18,349 nucleotides of DNA from M50B91 sp964526665 (GCA_964526665.1 CAZGJL010000017.1:1-18349), one strand, 5' to 3'; positions 1 to 6,519 are shown, counted from the stretch's first letter. The notes: generated from the letters alone by a model not told the origin. Program-made: numbers and translations.

Positions 1-200
1 AAGATAATCCAATAAACTATTTCAAAAATTATGATGCAACCATAAATTATAAATCGATAATTATTTAAACTAGTAAGAAGATTATCAATTGTCGCAAAAA
101 AAATAAGTGTTATGAGAATTGAGAAGATTAAACCCTGAAAAAACAAGTGATATTTGTTTTTTATTAGCTCAATCCAAGTTTGTACTTCAACCAGTGACAT
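1..200 (-). CDS. Partial membrane protein, N-terminal 66 codons; 3' end outside window
   Basis: An uninterrupted reading frame runs from an ATG at 198-200 to the left edge, so this is the 5' part of a longer gene. The peptide begins MSLVEVQTWIELIKNKYHLF and has two hydrophobic stretches (about residues 18-38 and 48-66) separated by a short polar loop (DNLLTSLNN). This predicts an N-terminal two-helix membrane hairpin. The DNA is very AT-rich compared with most of the window. No family can be recognised from this fragment. N-terminal two-helix anchors occur in many sensor and effector proteins, so no function is proposed. The frame is open throughout, but with 66 codons in AT-rich DNA the call is only moderately secure. 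Confidence 0.5.
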   Translation of the reverse strand, partial: MSLVEVQTWIELIKNKYHLFFQGLIFSILITLIFFATIDNLLTSLNNYRFIIYGCIIIFEIVYWII

Positions 201-420
201 TGTTTTAATTGAAAGACCTTAGAAAACGATTTATTACATTATTTCCTGTTAAATGTATACCATACTGTCGCGTGTTCTTCAAATGTAAAAGTACCTTAGA
301 AAGAATCCAAAAGAACCATAGGATTGCAGCCTTCTTCCTCTCTAACCTTCGGGTTTTTCCCGAACGTCCTTCAAAACAGAGAAGTCCGCTTATAGAGTCG
401 TGTGTATATGAAAAGCCACT

Positions 421-439
421 ATCGGGCACATTGCCCGAT
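421..439. repeat. Palindrome, 8-bp perfect stem (REP-like)
   Basis: ATCGGGCA and TGCCCGAT form a perfect 8-bp stem around a 3-nt CAT loop. The core is shared with the palindrome at 533-557. Confidence 0.6.
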
Positions 440-532
440 GTCCTAGAATCCTCAAAAAACACTGAAATAAGCATCCGTCAATGATCGAAAGCATAGATTA
501 TAACTGAAAAAGAACTGTTTTTCTCTCTCTAT

Positions 533-557
533 GACCATCGGGCAATGCCCGAAGGTC
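533..557. repeat. Palindrome, two-part stem with TCGGGC core (REP-like)
   Basis: GACC/GGTC and TCGGGC/GCCCGA stems are separated by one A-A mismatch and close an AAT loop. It lies about 20 bases beyond the tRNA terminator. Confidence 0.6.
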
Positions 558-576
558 GTTGAGCTGTTTTTTTGAT

Positions 577-602
577 AAAAAAAAAGAGCGGAAACCCGCT
601 CT
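577..602 (-). terminator. Intrinsic terminator of the tRNA operon
   Basis: Read on the minus strand, a perfect 7-bp stem (AGAGCGG / CCGCTCT, loop GTTT) is followed by nine T residues. It lies 12 bases past the 3' end of tRNA-fMet. Confidence 0.9.
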
Positions 603-614
603 ATGACTGTAAAT

Positions 615-689
<75 letters not shown>

Positions 690-721
690 TCAACAATTGA
701 AGAACCTTTGCCAATAAAGAA

Positions 722-798
722 TGGTGGGCGTACCAGGACTTGAACCTGGGACCTCGTCCTTATCAGAGACGCGCTCTAACCAGCTGAGCTATACGCCC
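722..798 (-). tRNA. tRNA-Ile (anticodon GAT)
   Basis: The acceptor stem GGGCGTA/TACGCCC, D-arm AGCTCAGCTGGTTAGAGC, anticodon loop CTGATAA and T-arm GTTCAAG are all in order, and CCA is encoded (722-724). The GAT anticodon reads ATC and ATT codons. It is the first gene of the operon, about ten bases after the predicted transcription start and 32 bases before tRNA-fMet. Confidence 0.95.
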
Positions 799-814
799 TT
801 CTCTAGGCGGGGAG

Positions 815-842
815 ATTGTAGGAATTATGAGACTTGTGTCAA
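815..842 (-). promoter_or_regulatory. Sigma70-type promoter of the tRNA-Ile/tRNA-fMet operon
   Basis: On the minus strand a consensus -35 TTGACA (837-842) and -10 TACAAT (815-820) are separated by 16 bases. Transcription would begin about ten bases before tRNA-Ile. Confidence 0.85.
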
Positions 843-875
843 CGTTTTTCATAAAAACAAACATCTCTTTTTCAT

Positions 876-1020
876 GTTGCCTTTGTGAGCGAAGCAATCA
901 ACGATTATTCGAAGTGAATGCTCAAATCGCCAAAGGCGATTTAATGAACGAGAATATTTCGTTTGCGAGCGAACAACAGCAACGAGCTTTTTTGGTTCTT
1001 TTTTCGCGGAGAAAAAAGAA
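876..1020. repeat. 145-bp dispersed structured repeat, copy A
   Basis: This segment recurs with the same orientation and nearly the same length at 18115-18258. Both copies have imperfect terminal inverted motifs (GTTGC...GCAAC; 876-880 and 979-983). Both have a central hairpin, ATCGCC/GGCGAT here and GTCGCC/GGCGAC in copy B. Both have a 3' hairpin with a perfect 10-bp stem and conserved GCGGA loop (996-1020). The stem bases change in a compensatory way between copies while the loop is kept. It lies between the uvrD stop codon and the tRNA promoter. An open frame through this copy is not preserved in copy B because of a one-base length difference, so it is not coding. Confidence 0.75.
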
Positions 1021-1032
1021 TGAACAAGAATT

Positions 1033-3279
1033 TTACTCAATCGGACTAATCGGCGCTATCGAAGCTACAATCTTCTTCATCCCAATCCCACTAAACGCCA
1101 CGGTCAAAACATCCCCAGCCACCTGAATAATCGTCCCTTCTCCAAACTCTGCATGATTCACTCGGCCTCCCACAGACCAATCGCTTGTATTTTCTTCTAT
1201 ACCAAAAAGTGCCTCTGTTCGATTTGTTGGCTGTTTTTTATTAATAAATGATGGATATTCATCTGAAAACGGTTCTAATTTTTGCTTTTTTGCTTTTGGT
1301 GCAGAATAAGAATTTCCAGAAGATACTTTGCGAGAAAATCGAGAACGAGATGGTGCTGTATCATCTGACGTACGCTCCAATGATTCCTCGTGTAATTCCG
1401 TGAGGAATTGACTCGCTCCTCCGTATTGCGTCCGCCCAAATAACATTCGTTGCTGCGCATGTGTAATCGTACAATGATCCATTGCTCGCGTTATTGCCAC
1501 ATATCCAAGTCTTCGTTCTTCTTCCAATGCACTTCGGTCAGTCAATGCTCCTTGTCCAGGAAACATTCCTTCTTCCCATCCAGCGAGAAATACACGTGGA
1601 AATTCTAATCCTTTGGACGCATGAACCGTCATCAATGTAACGGCATCTCCATCTGACATTTGGTCTAAGTCCGAAATCAACGCTACACCCTCTAGAAACG
1701 CCGCTAATGATTCATCTGCTGAATCATATCGCCCCGCTACAGAAAAGAGCTCCTTGACGTTCTGCTGACGCGCCTCGCCCTCTGACGTTCCGTCATCGAG
1801 GAACTTCAAGTACTTTGTTTTTTCAATCACGTGATCAAGCAGAATAGAAATCGGCTCGGTCTTGGCTTCCTCTTGAAACGCTTTGATCAAATCACGAAAA
1901 TCTTTCAAAACCGTTTTCTTTGATTCTGGTAATTCGATTCCCTCCACTTCTTCCAAAATCTCAAACATTGACATTGAGTAATTCTTCGCAAAATCCTTCA
2001 CCAGCTCCAATGTCGCCGCCCCGATCTTTCGACTTGGAACATTTATAATTCGAAGAAACGCCACATCATCCCGCGGATTAAAAATCAACCGCAAGTACGC
2101 TACAATATCTTTTATTTCTTTTCGATCAAAAAATCGTGTCCCTCCCACAATCTGATAGGGAACCTGCCGACGCATCAACGCCTCCTCGATAGAACGCGAC
2201 TGAGCATTCATTCGGTAGAGAATTGCGCAATCATCATACCTCCCACCATCACTGGCGTGCTCACAAATCTGTTCGGCAATAAAGTTTCCTTCCACCCGGT
2301 CATCTGGCGCTTGATGCACGCGGACTTTTGATCCAGAATCTGCTTCCGTCCACAGTTTTTTTTGTCTCCCTGTTTCATTGAAGGCTATCAACGTGTTGGC
2401 GTTTTTCAAAATATTCCCTGAACTTCGATAATTCTGCTCCAGCTTAATAACTGCTGCATTCGGGAAATCTTTTTCAAAGTTCAAAATATTGGTGTAATCC
2501 GCTCCACGAAAAGAGTAAATCGACTGATGATCATCTCCAATCACACACAAATTATTCCGTGGCTCGGATAACAAACGCACCAATCGATACTGCGTGAAGT
2601 TGGTGTCTTGGTACTCATCCACCATCAGGTGATGCCACCGTTCTCGATATTTTTCCAACACTTCAGGACACTCTTCCCAGAGCTGTACTGTTTTTTGGAG
2701 TAAATCATCAAAATCCAACGCATTGTGCTCCATCAATCGTTTTTGATATTCAGGGAAAATCTTTTCTACCGTGCGATACAGGGGAGATCGATTATGTTCA
2801 TCACCAAAAGTAAGAGGCGTTTTGAGCATATTCTTTGCCCCAGAAATAATTCCTGCAATGGGACGAGGCTTAAATTCTTTTTCATCAATCTGCAGATCTT
2901 TCAAAATCATCTTGATAAGTTTCTGCGAATCATCTGTGTCAAAAATGACAAAGTTCTTTGTCAGTCCGCAGTCCATTTTTTCAATATCTTCTCGCAGGAT
3001 TCGTACACAAATTGCGTGAAACGTTCCCACTGCTGGTAATCGTCCTCCTCCCAATATTTTTGTAATTCGTTCCTTCATCTCCCCTGTTGCTTTATTCGTA
3101 AACGTCACGGCGAGAATCTTCTCTGCAGGAGTTCCCTGTGCTATTAGGTTTGCGATACGATGGGTGAGTGTTTTTGTCTTCCCAGAACCCGCTCCAGCAA
3201 GGATAAGTAGTGGGCCCGTCAGAACCTTCACTGCTTTGCACTGCTCTGGATTAAGTCCGGAAAAAATTTCATCGCTCAT
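1033..3279 (-). CDS. uvrD: ATP-dependent DNA helicase, UvrD/PcrA family
   Basis: A 3'-5' superfamily 1A helicase that unwinds DNA in excision and mismatch repair and removes replication blocks. All SF1 motifs are present in order: Q-motif LNPEQCKAV (residues 9-17), Walker A AGAGSGKT (28-35), DEYQDTN (motif II), GDDHQSIYSFRGAD (III), LEQNYRSS (IV), VTLMTVHASKGLEFPRVFLAG (V) and RRLGYVAITRA (VI). A basic linker leads to the C-terminal PcrA/UvrD tail (VNHAEFGEGTI...), a small beta domain known to contact RNA polymerase in PcrA. The 748-residue length fits PcrA/UvrD (about 720-740). I chose the ATG at 3277-3279 (MSDEIFSGLNPEQ) because the 21 upstream in-frame residues lie outside the family's usual start. 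PcrA is the equally suitable name. It is divergent from the lipoprotein unit at 3378. Confidence 0.95.
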   Translation of the reverse strand: MSDEIFSGLNPEQCKAVKVLTGPLLILAGAGSGKTKTLTHRIANLIAQGTPAEKILAVTFTNKATGEMKERITKILGGGRLPAVGTFHAICVRILREDIEKMDCGLTKNFVIFDTDDSQKLIKMILKDLQIDEKEFKPRPIAGIISGAKNMLKTPLTFGDEHNRSPLYRTVEKIFPEYQKRLMEHNALDFDDLLQKTVQLWEECPEVLEKYRERWHHLMVDEYQDTNFTQYRLVRLLSEPRNNLCVIGDDHQSIYSFRGADYTNILNFEKDFPNAAVIKLEQNYRSSGNILKNANTLIAFNETGRQKKLWTEADSGSKVRVHQAPDDRVEGNFIAEQICEHASDGGRYDDCAILYRMNAQSRSIEEALMRRQVPYQIVGGTRFFDRKEIKDIVAYLRLIFNPRDDVAFLRIINVPSRKIGAATLELVKDFAKNYSMSMFEILEEVEGIELPESKKTVLKDFRDLIKAFQEEAKTEPISILLDHVIEKTKYLKFLDDGTSEGEARQQNVKELFSVAGRYDSADESLAAFLEGVALISDLDQMSDGDAVTLMTVHASKGLEFPRVFLAGWEEGMFPGQGALTDRSALEEERRLGYVAITRAMDHCTITHAQQRMLFGRTQYGGASQFLTELHEESLERTSDDTAPSRSRFSRKVSSGNSYSAPKAKKQKLEPFSDEYPSFINKKQPTNRTEALFGIEENTSDWSVGGRVNHAEFGEGTIIQVAGDVLTVAFSGIGMKKIVASIAPISPIE

Positions 3280-3341
3280 GTGTCGCGGAGTGTACTGAGA
3301 TTTGGGAAAATTTAAAAGAAAAAAATGTATGCCTGCGCGCA

Positions 3342-3370
3342 TTGACCTAAGACGGAAAATGATGTAAAAG
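3342..3370 (+). promoter_or_regulatory. Probable promoter of array unit 1
   Basis: TTGACC (3342-3347), a 17-base spacer and TAAAAG (3365-3370). It is weaker than the promoters of units 2-5 but in the equivalent position, seven bases before the GTG of the upstream ORF. Confidence 0.4.
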
Positions 3371-3377
3371 AATCACC

Positions 3378-3440
3378 GTGAAGGAGTTTTTTTCATTAAA
3401 AAACGTCTTCCTGTCTTTGAAAATTCGGCAGAAATATTAG
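3378..3440 (+). CDS. Conserved upstream ORF of unit 1 (20 codons)
   Basis: GTG-initiated small ORF ending ...SLKIRQKY-TAG. It aligns with the upstream ORFs of units 2-5 and differs from unit 2 by two in-frame one-codon gaps, conservative changes and synonymous changes (AAT/AAC, CTA/CTG). Its start lies about where transcription should begin, so it would be leaderless. Its stop overlaps the first two bases of the following hairpin. A structural RNA with incidental coding potential is the main alternative. Confidence 0.4.
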   Translation: MKEFFSLKNVFLSLKIRQKY

Positions 3441-3516
3441 TTGGATTTCCTTCGCTTTTGAGCAAAGGCATAGGTAATTCAACTAATCTTATTTATTCAC
3501 CAATATTAAATGCTTT
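3378..3516 (+). promoter_or_regulatory. Conserved structured 5' leader, array copy 1
   Basis: Recurs upstream of five successive genes. It contains the 19-mer TCTTTGAAAATTCGGCAGA (3414-3432) and hairpin P2 (3439-3484). P2 has an outer stem AGTTGGATT/AATTCAACT, then CC/GG after a U-U mismatch, and an inner stem GCTTTT/AAAGGC with a GAGC loop. After P2 come a conserved TTATTTATTCAC and 16 further bases before the ATG, with no Shine-Dalgarno sequence. Similarity to the other copies starts at about 3391. The promoter part is the most diverged of the five. Confidence 0.75.
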
Positions 3517-3972
3517 ATGAAAAATTTATTAACATTAATGTTCGCGATAATATTTATCGTCAGCACCCAAATCAGCTGTAAAAATACAAACAATACAGCT
3601 GAACAGAAAAACATCGCCTGCTGGACAGCAGTTGAAATGATTTCCGTGGAAGATATAAAAAATTTTGGAGTAGATTCCAGAGCTCTTGCAAATCACGTAA
3701 AGGCCCGAAACAAAGACAACCTCATTGTGCAAGAAGGTCTTCATTGTTACAGTGACAGTGTTTCTGTTAATGACAGTATTCGATATTTCTTTCTTCGTTC
3801 AGAGGCAAATGCATGGTTACAAATGAAGGGGAAGAATATAAACACCGGGAAAAATATTCGAAGTATAACTCTTTACTATAATGTTGATACTAAAACTTAT
3901 CAGGGACGCGTCCCCCTAAAAGATGAGTATGATGACTTTTATGAAGCCATGTCGTGTTATTTTATTGCTTAG
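3517..3972 (+). CDS. Small lipoprotein of unknown function, paralogue 1
   Basis: A 151-residue protein with a type II signal peptide: KN, a hydrophobic core (LLTLMFAIIFIVST) and a lipobox ending ISC, so Cys21 would be lipidated and the mature part about 131 residues. No known domain is recognised. It is paralogous to the lipoprotein at 5000-5446. The first 31 residues and the segment from about residue 80 to the end (SVSVND-IRYFF...NTGK-IRSI...TKTY) match well, while residues 32-79 differ strongly and contain two cysteines absent from those positions in the paralogue. The near identity of the signal-peptide DNA suggests duplication followed by divergence or replacement of the middle. It is unit 1 of the array, with its own leader and terminator. 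Confidence 0.8.
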   Translation: MKNLLTLMFAIIFIVSTQISCKNTNNTAEQKNIACWTAVEMISVEDIKNFGVDSRALANHVKARNKDNLIVQEGLHCYSDSVSVNDSIRYFFLRSEANAWLQMKGKNINTGKNIRSITLYYNVDTKTYQGRVPLKDEYDDFYEAMSCYFIA

Positions 3973-4024
3973 GAAGAACTCGGATAATTTTTTAATAGAA
4001 TAACTCTGCCAATTTAAAAAGAAT

Positions 4025-4053
4025 AACCGTCTCAAGTTGAGGCGGTTTCTTTG
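4025..4053 (+). terminator. Terminator of unit 1, preceded by 3' complementary motif
   Basis: AACCGTCTCAA / TTGAGGCGGTT stem (4025-4035 with 4037-4047, one G-T pair) followed by a broken T tract. Just upstream, 4005-4022 (TCTGCCAATTTAAAAAGA) is largely the reverse complement of the leader 19-mer at 3414-3432. Confidence 0.75.
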
Positions 4054-4066
4054 TGTCCCCAAAACA

Positions 4067-4094
4067 TTGACTTTCATTTTAAATATAGTATTAA
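4067..4094 (+). promoter_or_regulatory. Promoter of array unit 2
   Basis: -35 TTGACT (4067-4072) and -10 TATTAA (4089-4094), spacer 16. The arrangement and surrounding bases are nearly identical in units 3-5. The upstream ORF's ATG lies five bases beyond the -10. Confidence 0.75.
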
Positions 4095-4099
4095 CACCT

Positions 4100-4168
4100 A
4101 TGTGGAGATATAACTTTTCATTAAAAAATCATATCTTCCTATCTTTGAAAATTCGGCAGAAATATTAG
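4100..4168 (+). CDS. Conserved upstream ORF of unit 2 (22 codons)
   Basis: Starts MWRYNFSLKN and ends SLKIRQKY-TAG. The basic peptide is the same length as those of units 3 and 5. The ATG coincides with the predicted transcription start (leaderless). The TAG overlaps the first bases of hairpin P2. Confidence 0.45.
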   Translation: MWRYNFSLKNHIFLSLKIRQKY

Positions 4169-4243
4169 TTGGATTTCCTTCGCTTTTGCACAAAGGCATA
4201 GGTAATTCAACTAATCTTATTTATTCACTAAATATTTACACGT
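4100..4243 (+). promoter_or_regulatory. Conserved structured 5' leader, array copy 2
   Basis: An upstream hairpin pairs GGAGATAT (4104-4111) with ATATCTTCC (4131-4139, one bulged T). Next come the 19-mer TCTTTGAAAATTCGGCAGA (4142-4160) and hairpin P2 (4167-4212), whose inner loop is GCAC instead of GAGC. The spacer to the gene is TTATTTATTCAC plus about 17 bases, without a Shine-Dalgarno sequence. Confidence 0.8.
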
Positions 4244-4759
4244 ATGTCACATCAAAAAATTATTCGTATTCCTACGGAGGAAATTCCAAAGGAACGTATT
4301 TCATTGGTAGTAGGAGAAAATCCATGGAAAGATCTCTCCATTATTAGAGAATATCTCTCTCTAGAAAAAAATACCCATGTGCTATGCATTACTCCTGGAT
4401 TTTTAACCGGAAAAGAAGGAAATTTTGAAGAAGTTATCCATGTAGGAGAGGATAAAGACCGAGCTCCTGAGTTTTTAGCCAAACATCTTTTGTATGAAGC
4501 TGAAAAAATCCTGTTTGAATCATGGACTGATGATCTAAGGTTTAATAACCACGAGGTACTATTGCGAGATTTCAGCATTCCCGATGTAGGACTTATAATT
4601 TTCTTCCCAGGAACAAGTTCTGGTTGGAAAAAAGCGCTAAAAAGCCGATTCGGAGAAGAAGAAAACCTAGCACATTTTAAGAATTCTATTCGGACAACAA
4701 CCCCAAATATTGTTTTCTTAGGTGATGCAACGTTTGATGCCCTTAAATGTTTACTATAA
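4244..4759 (+). CDS. Hypothetical protein, 171 aa (array unit 2)
   Basis: I do not recognise this protein. It is a 171-residue, apparently cytosolic polypeptide with no signal peptide or membrane segment. Alternating hydrophobic and polar stretches (ISLVVGENP; HVLCITPGFLTG; VGLIIFFPGTSSG; PNIVFLGDATFDALKCLL) are spaced like the beta strands of an alpha/beta fold. Possible glycine turns are seen at PGFLTG and PGTSSG. No catalytic motif stands out. It sits between the two lipoprotein paralogues and has its own promoter, leader and terminator of the array type. A same-length antisense frame (4252-4779) is taken as a shadow, because the plus frame carries the conserved leader and terminator. Confidence 0.75.
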   Translation: MSHQKIIRIPTEEIPKERISLVVGENPWKDLSIIREYLSLEKNTHVLCITPGFLTGKEGNFEEVIHVGEDKDRAPEFLAKHLLYEAEKILFESWTDDLRFNNHEVLLRDFSIPDVGLIIFFPGTSSGWKKALKSRFGEEENLAHFKNSIRTTTPNIVFLGDATFDALKCLL

Positions 4760-4781
4760 ACTTTCTGCCAAATTAACAAAG

Positions 4782-4813
4782 AAAAACCGCTGTCTAAGTA
4801 GAGAGCGGTTTTT
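4782..4813 (+). terminator. Terminator of unit 2, preceded by 3' complementary motif
   Basis: AAAAACCGCT (4782-4791) pairs with AGCGGTTTTT (4804-4813), extended inward by TCT/AGA. The motif TCTGCCAAATTAACAAAGA (4764-4782) is the reverse complement of the leader 19-mer of the same unit at 16 of 19 positions. Confidence 0.85.
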
Positions 4814-4828
4814 CATGTCTCCAAAATA

Positions 4829-4856
4829 TTGACTTTCGTTCTGAATATAGTATTAA
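4829..4856 (+). promoter_or_regulatory. Promoter of array unit 3
   Basis: TTGACT (4829-4834), 16-base spacer, TATTAA (4851-4856). It begins 16 bases after the terminator stem of unit 2. Confidence 0.75.
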
Positions 4857-4861
4857 TACCT

Positions 4862-4930
4862 ATGTGGAGATATAATGTTTCATTAAAGAATCATGTCTTC
4901 CTATCTTTGAAAATTCGGCAGAAATATTAG
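4862..4930 (+). CDS. Conserved upstream ORF of unit 3 (22 codons)
   Basis: ATG start five bases after the -10, TAG stop at 4928-4930. Against unit 2 it has two synonymous changes (AAC to AAT, AAA to AAG) and two conservative ones (Phe to Val, Ile to Val). This is mild evidence for coding constraint. Confidence 0.45.
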   Translation: MWRYNVSLKNHVFLSLKIRQKY

Positions 4931-4999
4931 TTGGATCTCCTTCGCTTTTGAGCAAAAGCATAGGAAATCCAATTAATTTATTCACAAAAAAAATGCTTT
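4862..4999 (+). promoter_or_regulatory. Conserved structured 5' leader, array copy 3
   Basis: 19-mer at 4904-4922; hairpin P2 at 4929-4974. The outer strands are AGTTGGATCTCC and GGAAATCCAATT: a former G-U is now G-C and the U-U mismatch is now U-A, at the cost of one C-A mismatch. The inner stem is GCTTTT/AAAAGC (G-U replaced by A-U). The spacer to the ATG is short (25 bases). Confidence 0.8.
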
Positions 5000-5446
5000 A
5001 TGAAAAATTTATTAACATTAATGCTCGTGATAATAGTTATCATCGGCACCCAAATCAGCTGTAAAAATACAAACAATACAGCTGAACAGAAGACTACTAA
5101 CAGCGTCAACAAAGTTGACACGGCTTCCGCGAAAGAGATGAAGGGCCTTCGCTCAGATTGCCAAGCTGTTGTAAATAAGTTAAATCGCGACCTCATTTCG
5201 CAAGACAGTATTTCAGTCAATGACAATATTCGATATTTCTTTCTCCTTTCAGAGGGAAATAAATCGTTAAAAATTAGGGGACGGGATGTAAACACCGGAA
5301 AAGATATTCGATCTATAGAGTTTCACTATACGGAGAGTACTAAAACTTATGACCCTCCTGAGAAACGCGAACTTTCAGTAGAAGAATGTGAGGATTTTCG
5401 TGCAGCTATGCTAGCTTATTTTAGTGCTCCGAAAGAACTCAAGTGA
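5000..5446 (+). CDS. Small lipoprotein of unknown function, paralogue 2
   Basis: A 148-residue protein with the same lipoprotein signal as the gene at 3517 (TQISC lipobox, Cys21) and the same post-lipobox linker CKNTNNTAEQK. The C-terminal half aligns with paralogue 1 (SISVND-IRYFF-LSEGN...VNTGK-IRSI...TKTY). The middle, residues 32-70, does not, and the charged stretch PPEKRELSVEECED near the end is distinctive. No known domain is seen. It probably sits in the cell envelope. The start is set by the paralogue's signal peptide; an out-of-frame ATG lies seven bases upstream. The gene ends in TGA. It is unit 3 of the array. Confidence 0.8.
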   Translation: MKNLLTLMLVIIVIIGTQISCKNTNNTAEQKTTNSVNKVDTASAKEMKGLRSDCQAVVNKLNRDLISQDSISVNDNIRYFFLLSEGNKSLKIRGRDVNTGKDIRSIEFHYTESTKTYDPPEKRELSVEECEDFRAAMLAYFSAPKELK

Positions 5447-5481
5447 TTTTTTAATAGAATAACTCTGCCACGTTTCCAAAG

Positions 5482-5512
5482 AAAAACCGCTTTCTAATAA
5501 AGAGCGGTTTTT
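5482..5512 (+). terminator. Terminator of unit 3, preceded by 3' complementary motif
   Basis: AAAAACCGCT (5482-5491) pairs with AGCGGTTTTT. The motif TCTGCCACGTTTCCAAAGA (5464-5482) matches the reverse complement of the leader 19-mer at 15 of 19 positions. Confidence 0.85.
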
Positions 5513-5527
5513 CATGTCCCCAAAATA

Positions 5528-5555
5528 TTGACTTTCATTTTGAATATAGTATTAA
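5528..5555 (+). promoter_or_regulatory. Promoter of array unit 4
   Basis: TTGACT (5528-5533), 16-base spacer, TATTAA (5550-5555). Confidence 0.75.
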
Positions 5556-5560
5556 CCCCT

Positions 5561-5650
5561 GTGTGGAGATATAACTTTTCATTAAAAAATCATATCTTCC
5601 TGTCTTTGAAAATTCAGCAGAAATATTATTTGGATTTCCTTCGCTTTTGA
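5561..5650 (+). CDS. Conserved upstream ORF of unit 4 (29 codons, extended)
   Basis: GTG replaces ATG, keeping a start codon at the predicted transcription start. The stop TAG has become TAT, so the frame runs on to a TGA (5648-5650) inside the P2 loop. The base that destroys the stop is the one compensated on the opposite strand of P2, so structure was kept at the expense of the stop. One Arg has become Gln. Confidence 0.35.
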   Translation: MWRYNFSLKNHIFLSLKIQQKYYLDFLRF

Positions 5651-5706
5651 GCAAAGGCATAGGTAATCCAAATAATCCTTATTTATTCACTTAATACACA
5701 TGTAAC
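5561..5706 (+). promoter_or_regulatory. Conserved structured 5' leader, array copy 4
   Basis: The 19-mer at 5603-5621 carries CAG instead of CGG. P2 (5628-5673) has outer strands ATTTGGATT and AATCCAAAT: G-C changed to U-A and G-U to G-C relative to copy 1, so the stem is intact. The inner stem is GCTTTT/AAAGGC with a GAGC loop. Confidence 0.8.
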
Positions 5707-6420
5707 ATGATGAAAAACGTAGATGGAAATTTATTATTAATTGGTGAATTACCAATGACCGGAAAAGAATCTCTTTCTCTGTCAAGAATACTCATCGAAA
5801 AATTCTTACAAAAAACTGGTAATATAGAACGAGTTTTATTGATACCCAGTTTGCCTAAAGGGTCCTCTAATCAGTATATAGCGAAAGTAGCCGCTGTATA
5901 CAAATATCTGGGATACCCACTGTACTCGATTTATGACGAATTTGATCGTGTTGCTGCCGTAAAAAATGCAGAAGCAATTGCAGTTGTTGGAGAAGACATT
6001 GTCTCTCTCCTAGACGCGATGAATACGTTAAAAATCATGACTCATATTCGAGACCGATGCCTCCAAGGAATTCCTTATATGGGCTGGGGCGCAGGCTCAA
6101 TTGCAGCGTGTCCTGCACTTATGACGACTAATGACATGCCTATTGTTAAATGCTTAAATCTTATTCCCTTTCAAATTAATACACCTTATGTGGATGAAAA
6201 TCCTGCAGGAAATGGAGGGAAATCCCGAGACGAAAAGATTAATGAGTTTCTCAAAGAAAATCCAGATGTGTGCGTAACAGAATTAGAAACAGCGGGCTCA
6301 TTTGAAATTTTAAAGGGAAAACCAACATTAATTGGTGCTAACTGCCATATTTTTAGGCATGAACAAACCCCTTGGAAACTTCTTCCTGGGAAACTGTGCG
6401 ATTTCTTAATGGCTGGATAA
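5707..6420 (+). CDS. Peptidase E-like protein without catalytic residues (S51-family pseudoenzyme)
   Basis: A 237-residue homologue of peptidase E, the S51 serine peptidase that cleaves Asp-X dipeptides. It aligns end to end with the intact neighbour at 6669-7409 and keeps fold signatures TTNDMPIV (residues 140-147) and IPFQIN (153-158). The catalytic machinery is gone. The nucleophile serine of GWSAGA is Gly128 (GWGAGS). The histidine of NPHY is Pro160 (NTPY). The glutamate of LREG is Thr195. The oxyanion GGGN turn is VGED. A binding, regulatory or decoy role is an inference; hydrolysis by this site looks impossible. The frame is intact with a full leader and terminator, so it does not look like a decaying pseudogene. 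A second in-frame ATG three bases downstream could also be the start. Confidence 0.85.
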   Translation: MMKNVDGNLLLIGELPMTGKESLSLSRILIEKFLQKTGNIERVLLIPSLPKGSSNQYIAKVAAVYKYLGYPLYSIYDEFDRVAAVKNAEAIAVVGEDIVSLLDAMNTLKIMTHIRDRCLQGIPYMGWGAGSIAACPALMTTNDMPIVKCLNLIPFQINTPYVDENPAGNGGKSRDEKINEFLKENPDVCVTELETAGSFEILKGKPTLIGANCHIFRHEQTPWKLLPGKLCDFLMAG

Positions 6421-6440
6421 ATTTATTTTGCTCGATTTTC

Positions 6441-6476
6441 AAAAAACCGTCTCACTTCACTGTGAGATGGTTTTTT
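6441..6476 (+). terminator. Terminator of unit 4, preceded by 3' complementary motif
   Basis: 15-bp stem: 6441-6455 pairs with 6462-6476 (one G-T pair), six-base loop, T-run at the end. The motif at 6427-6445 (TTTGCTCGATTTTCAAA core) matches the reverse complement of this unit's leader 19-mer. Its TGCT fits the variant CAG of that leader. Confidence 0.9.
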
Positions 6477-6491
6477 CATGTCCCAAAAATA

Positions 6492-6519
6492 TTGACTTTC
6501 GTTCTAAATATAGTATTAA
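6492..6519 (+). promoter_or_regulatory. Promoter of array unit 5
   Basis: TTGACT (6492-6497), 16-base spacer, TATTAA (6514-6519). Confidence 0.75.

Larger units (their letters stand above)
201..576. other. Non-coding stretch with three TCGGGC-core palindromes
   Basis: No convincing gene is present. The open frames here overlap each other on opposite strands and resemble nothing. The notable content is three hairpin-forming palindromes: 348-364 (TTCGGG, loop TTTTT, CCCGAA), 421-439 (ATCGGGCA, loop CAT, TGCCCGAT) and 533-557 (GACC-A-TCGGGC, loop AAT, GCCCGA-A-GGTC). The last two share their core and look like members of one short REP-like palindrome family. None is followed by a clear U-tract, so they are poor terminator candidates. 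Confidence 0.5.

Noticed and set aside
205..484. Overlapping 89- and 91-codon ORFs on opposite strands
   Set aside because: Mirror-image open frames across palindromic DNA, no recognisable features, no promoter or start signal to favour either.
827..1126. 99-codon plus-strand ORF over the dispersed repeat and the uvrD 3' end
   Set aside because: The related copy at 18115-18258 has a one-base length difference and in-frame stops, and the ORF overlaps uvrD. Conservation is structural, not coding.
4252..4779. 175-codon minus-strand ORF antisense to the unit 2 gene
   Set aside because: The plus frame has the conserved leader, promoter and terminator. The antisense protein is Ser/Arg-rich and fits a shadow frame.
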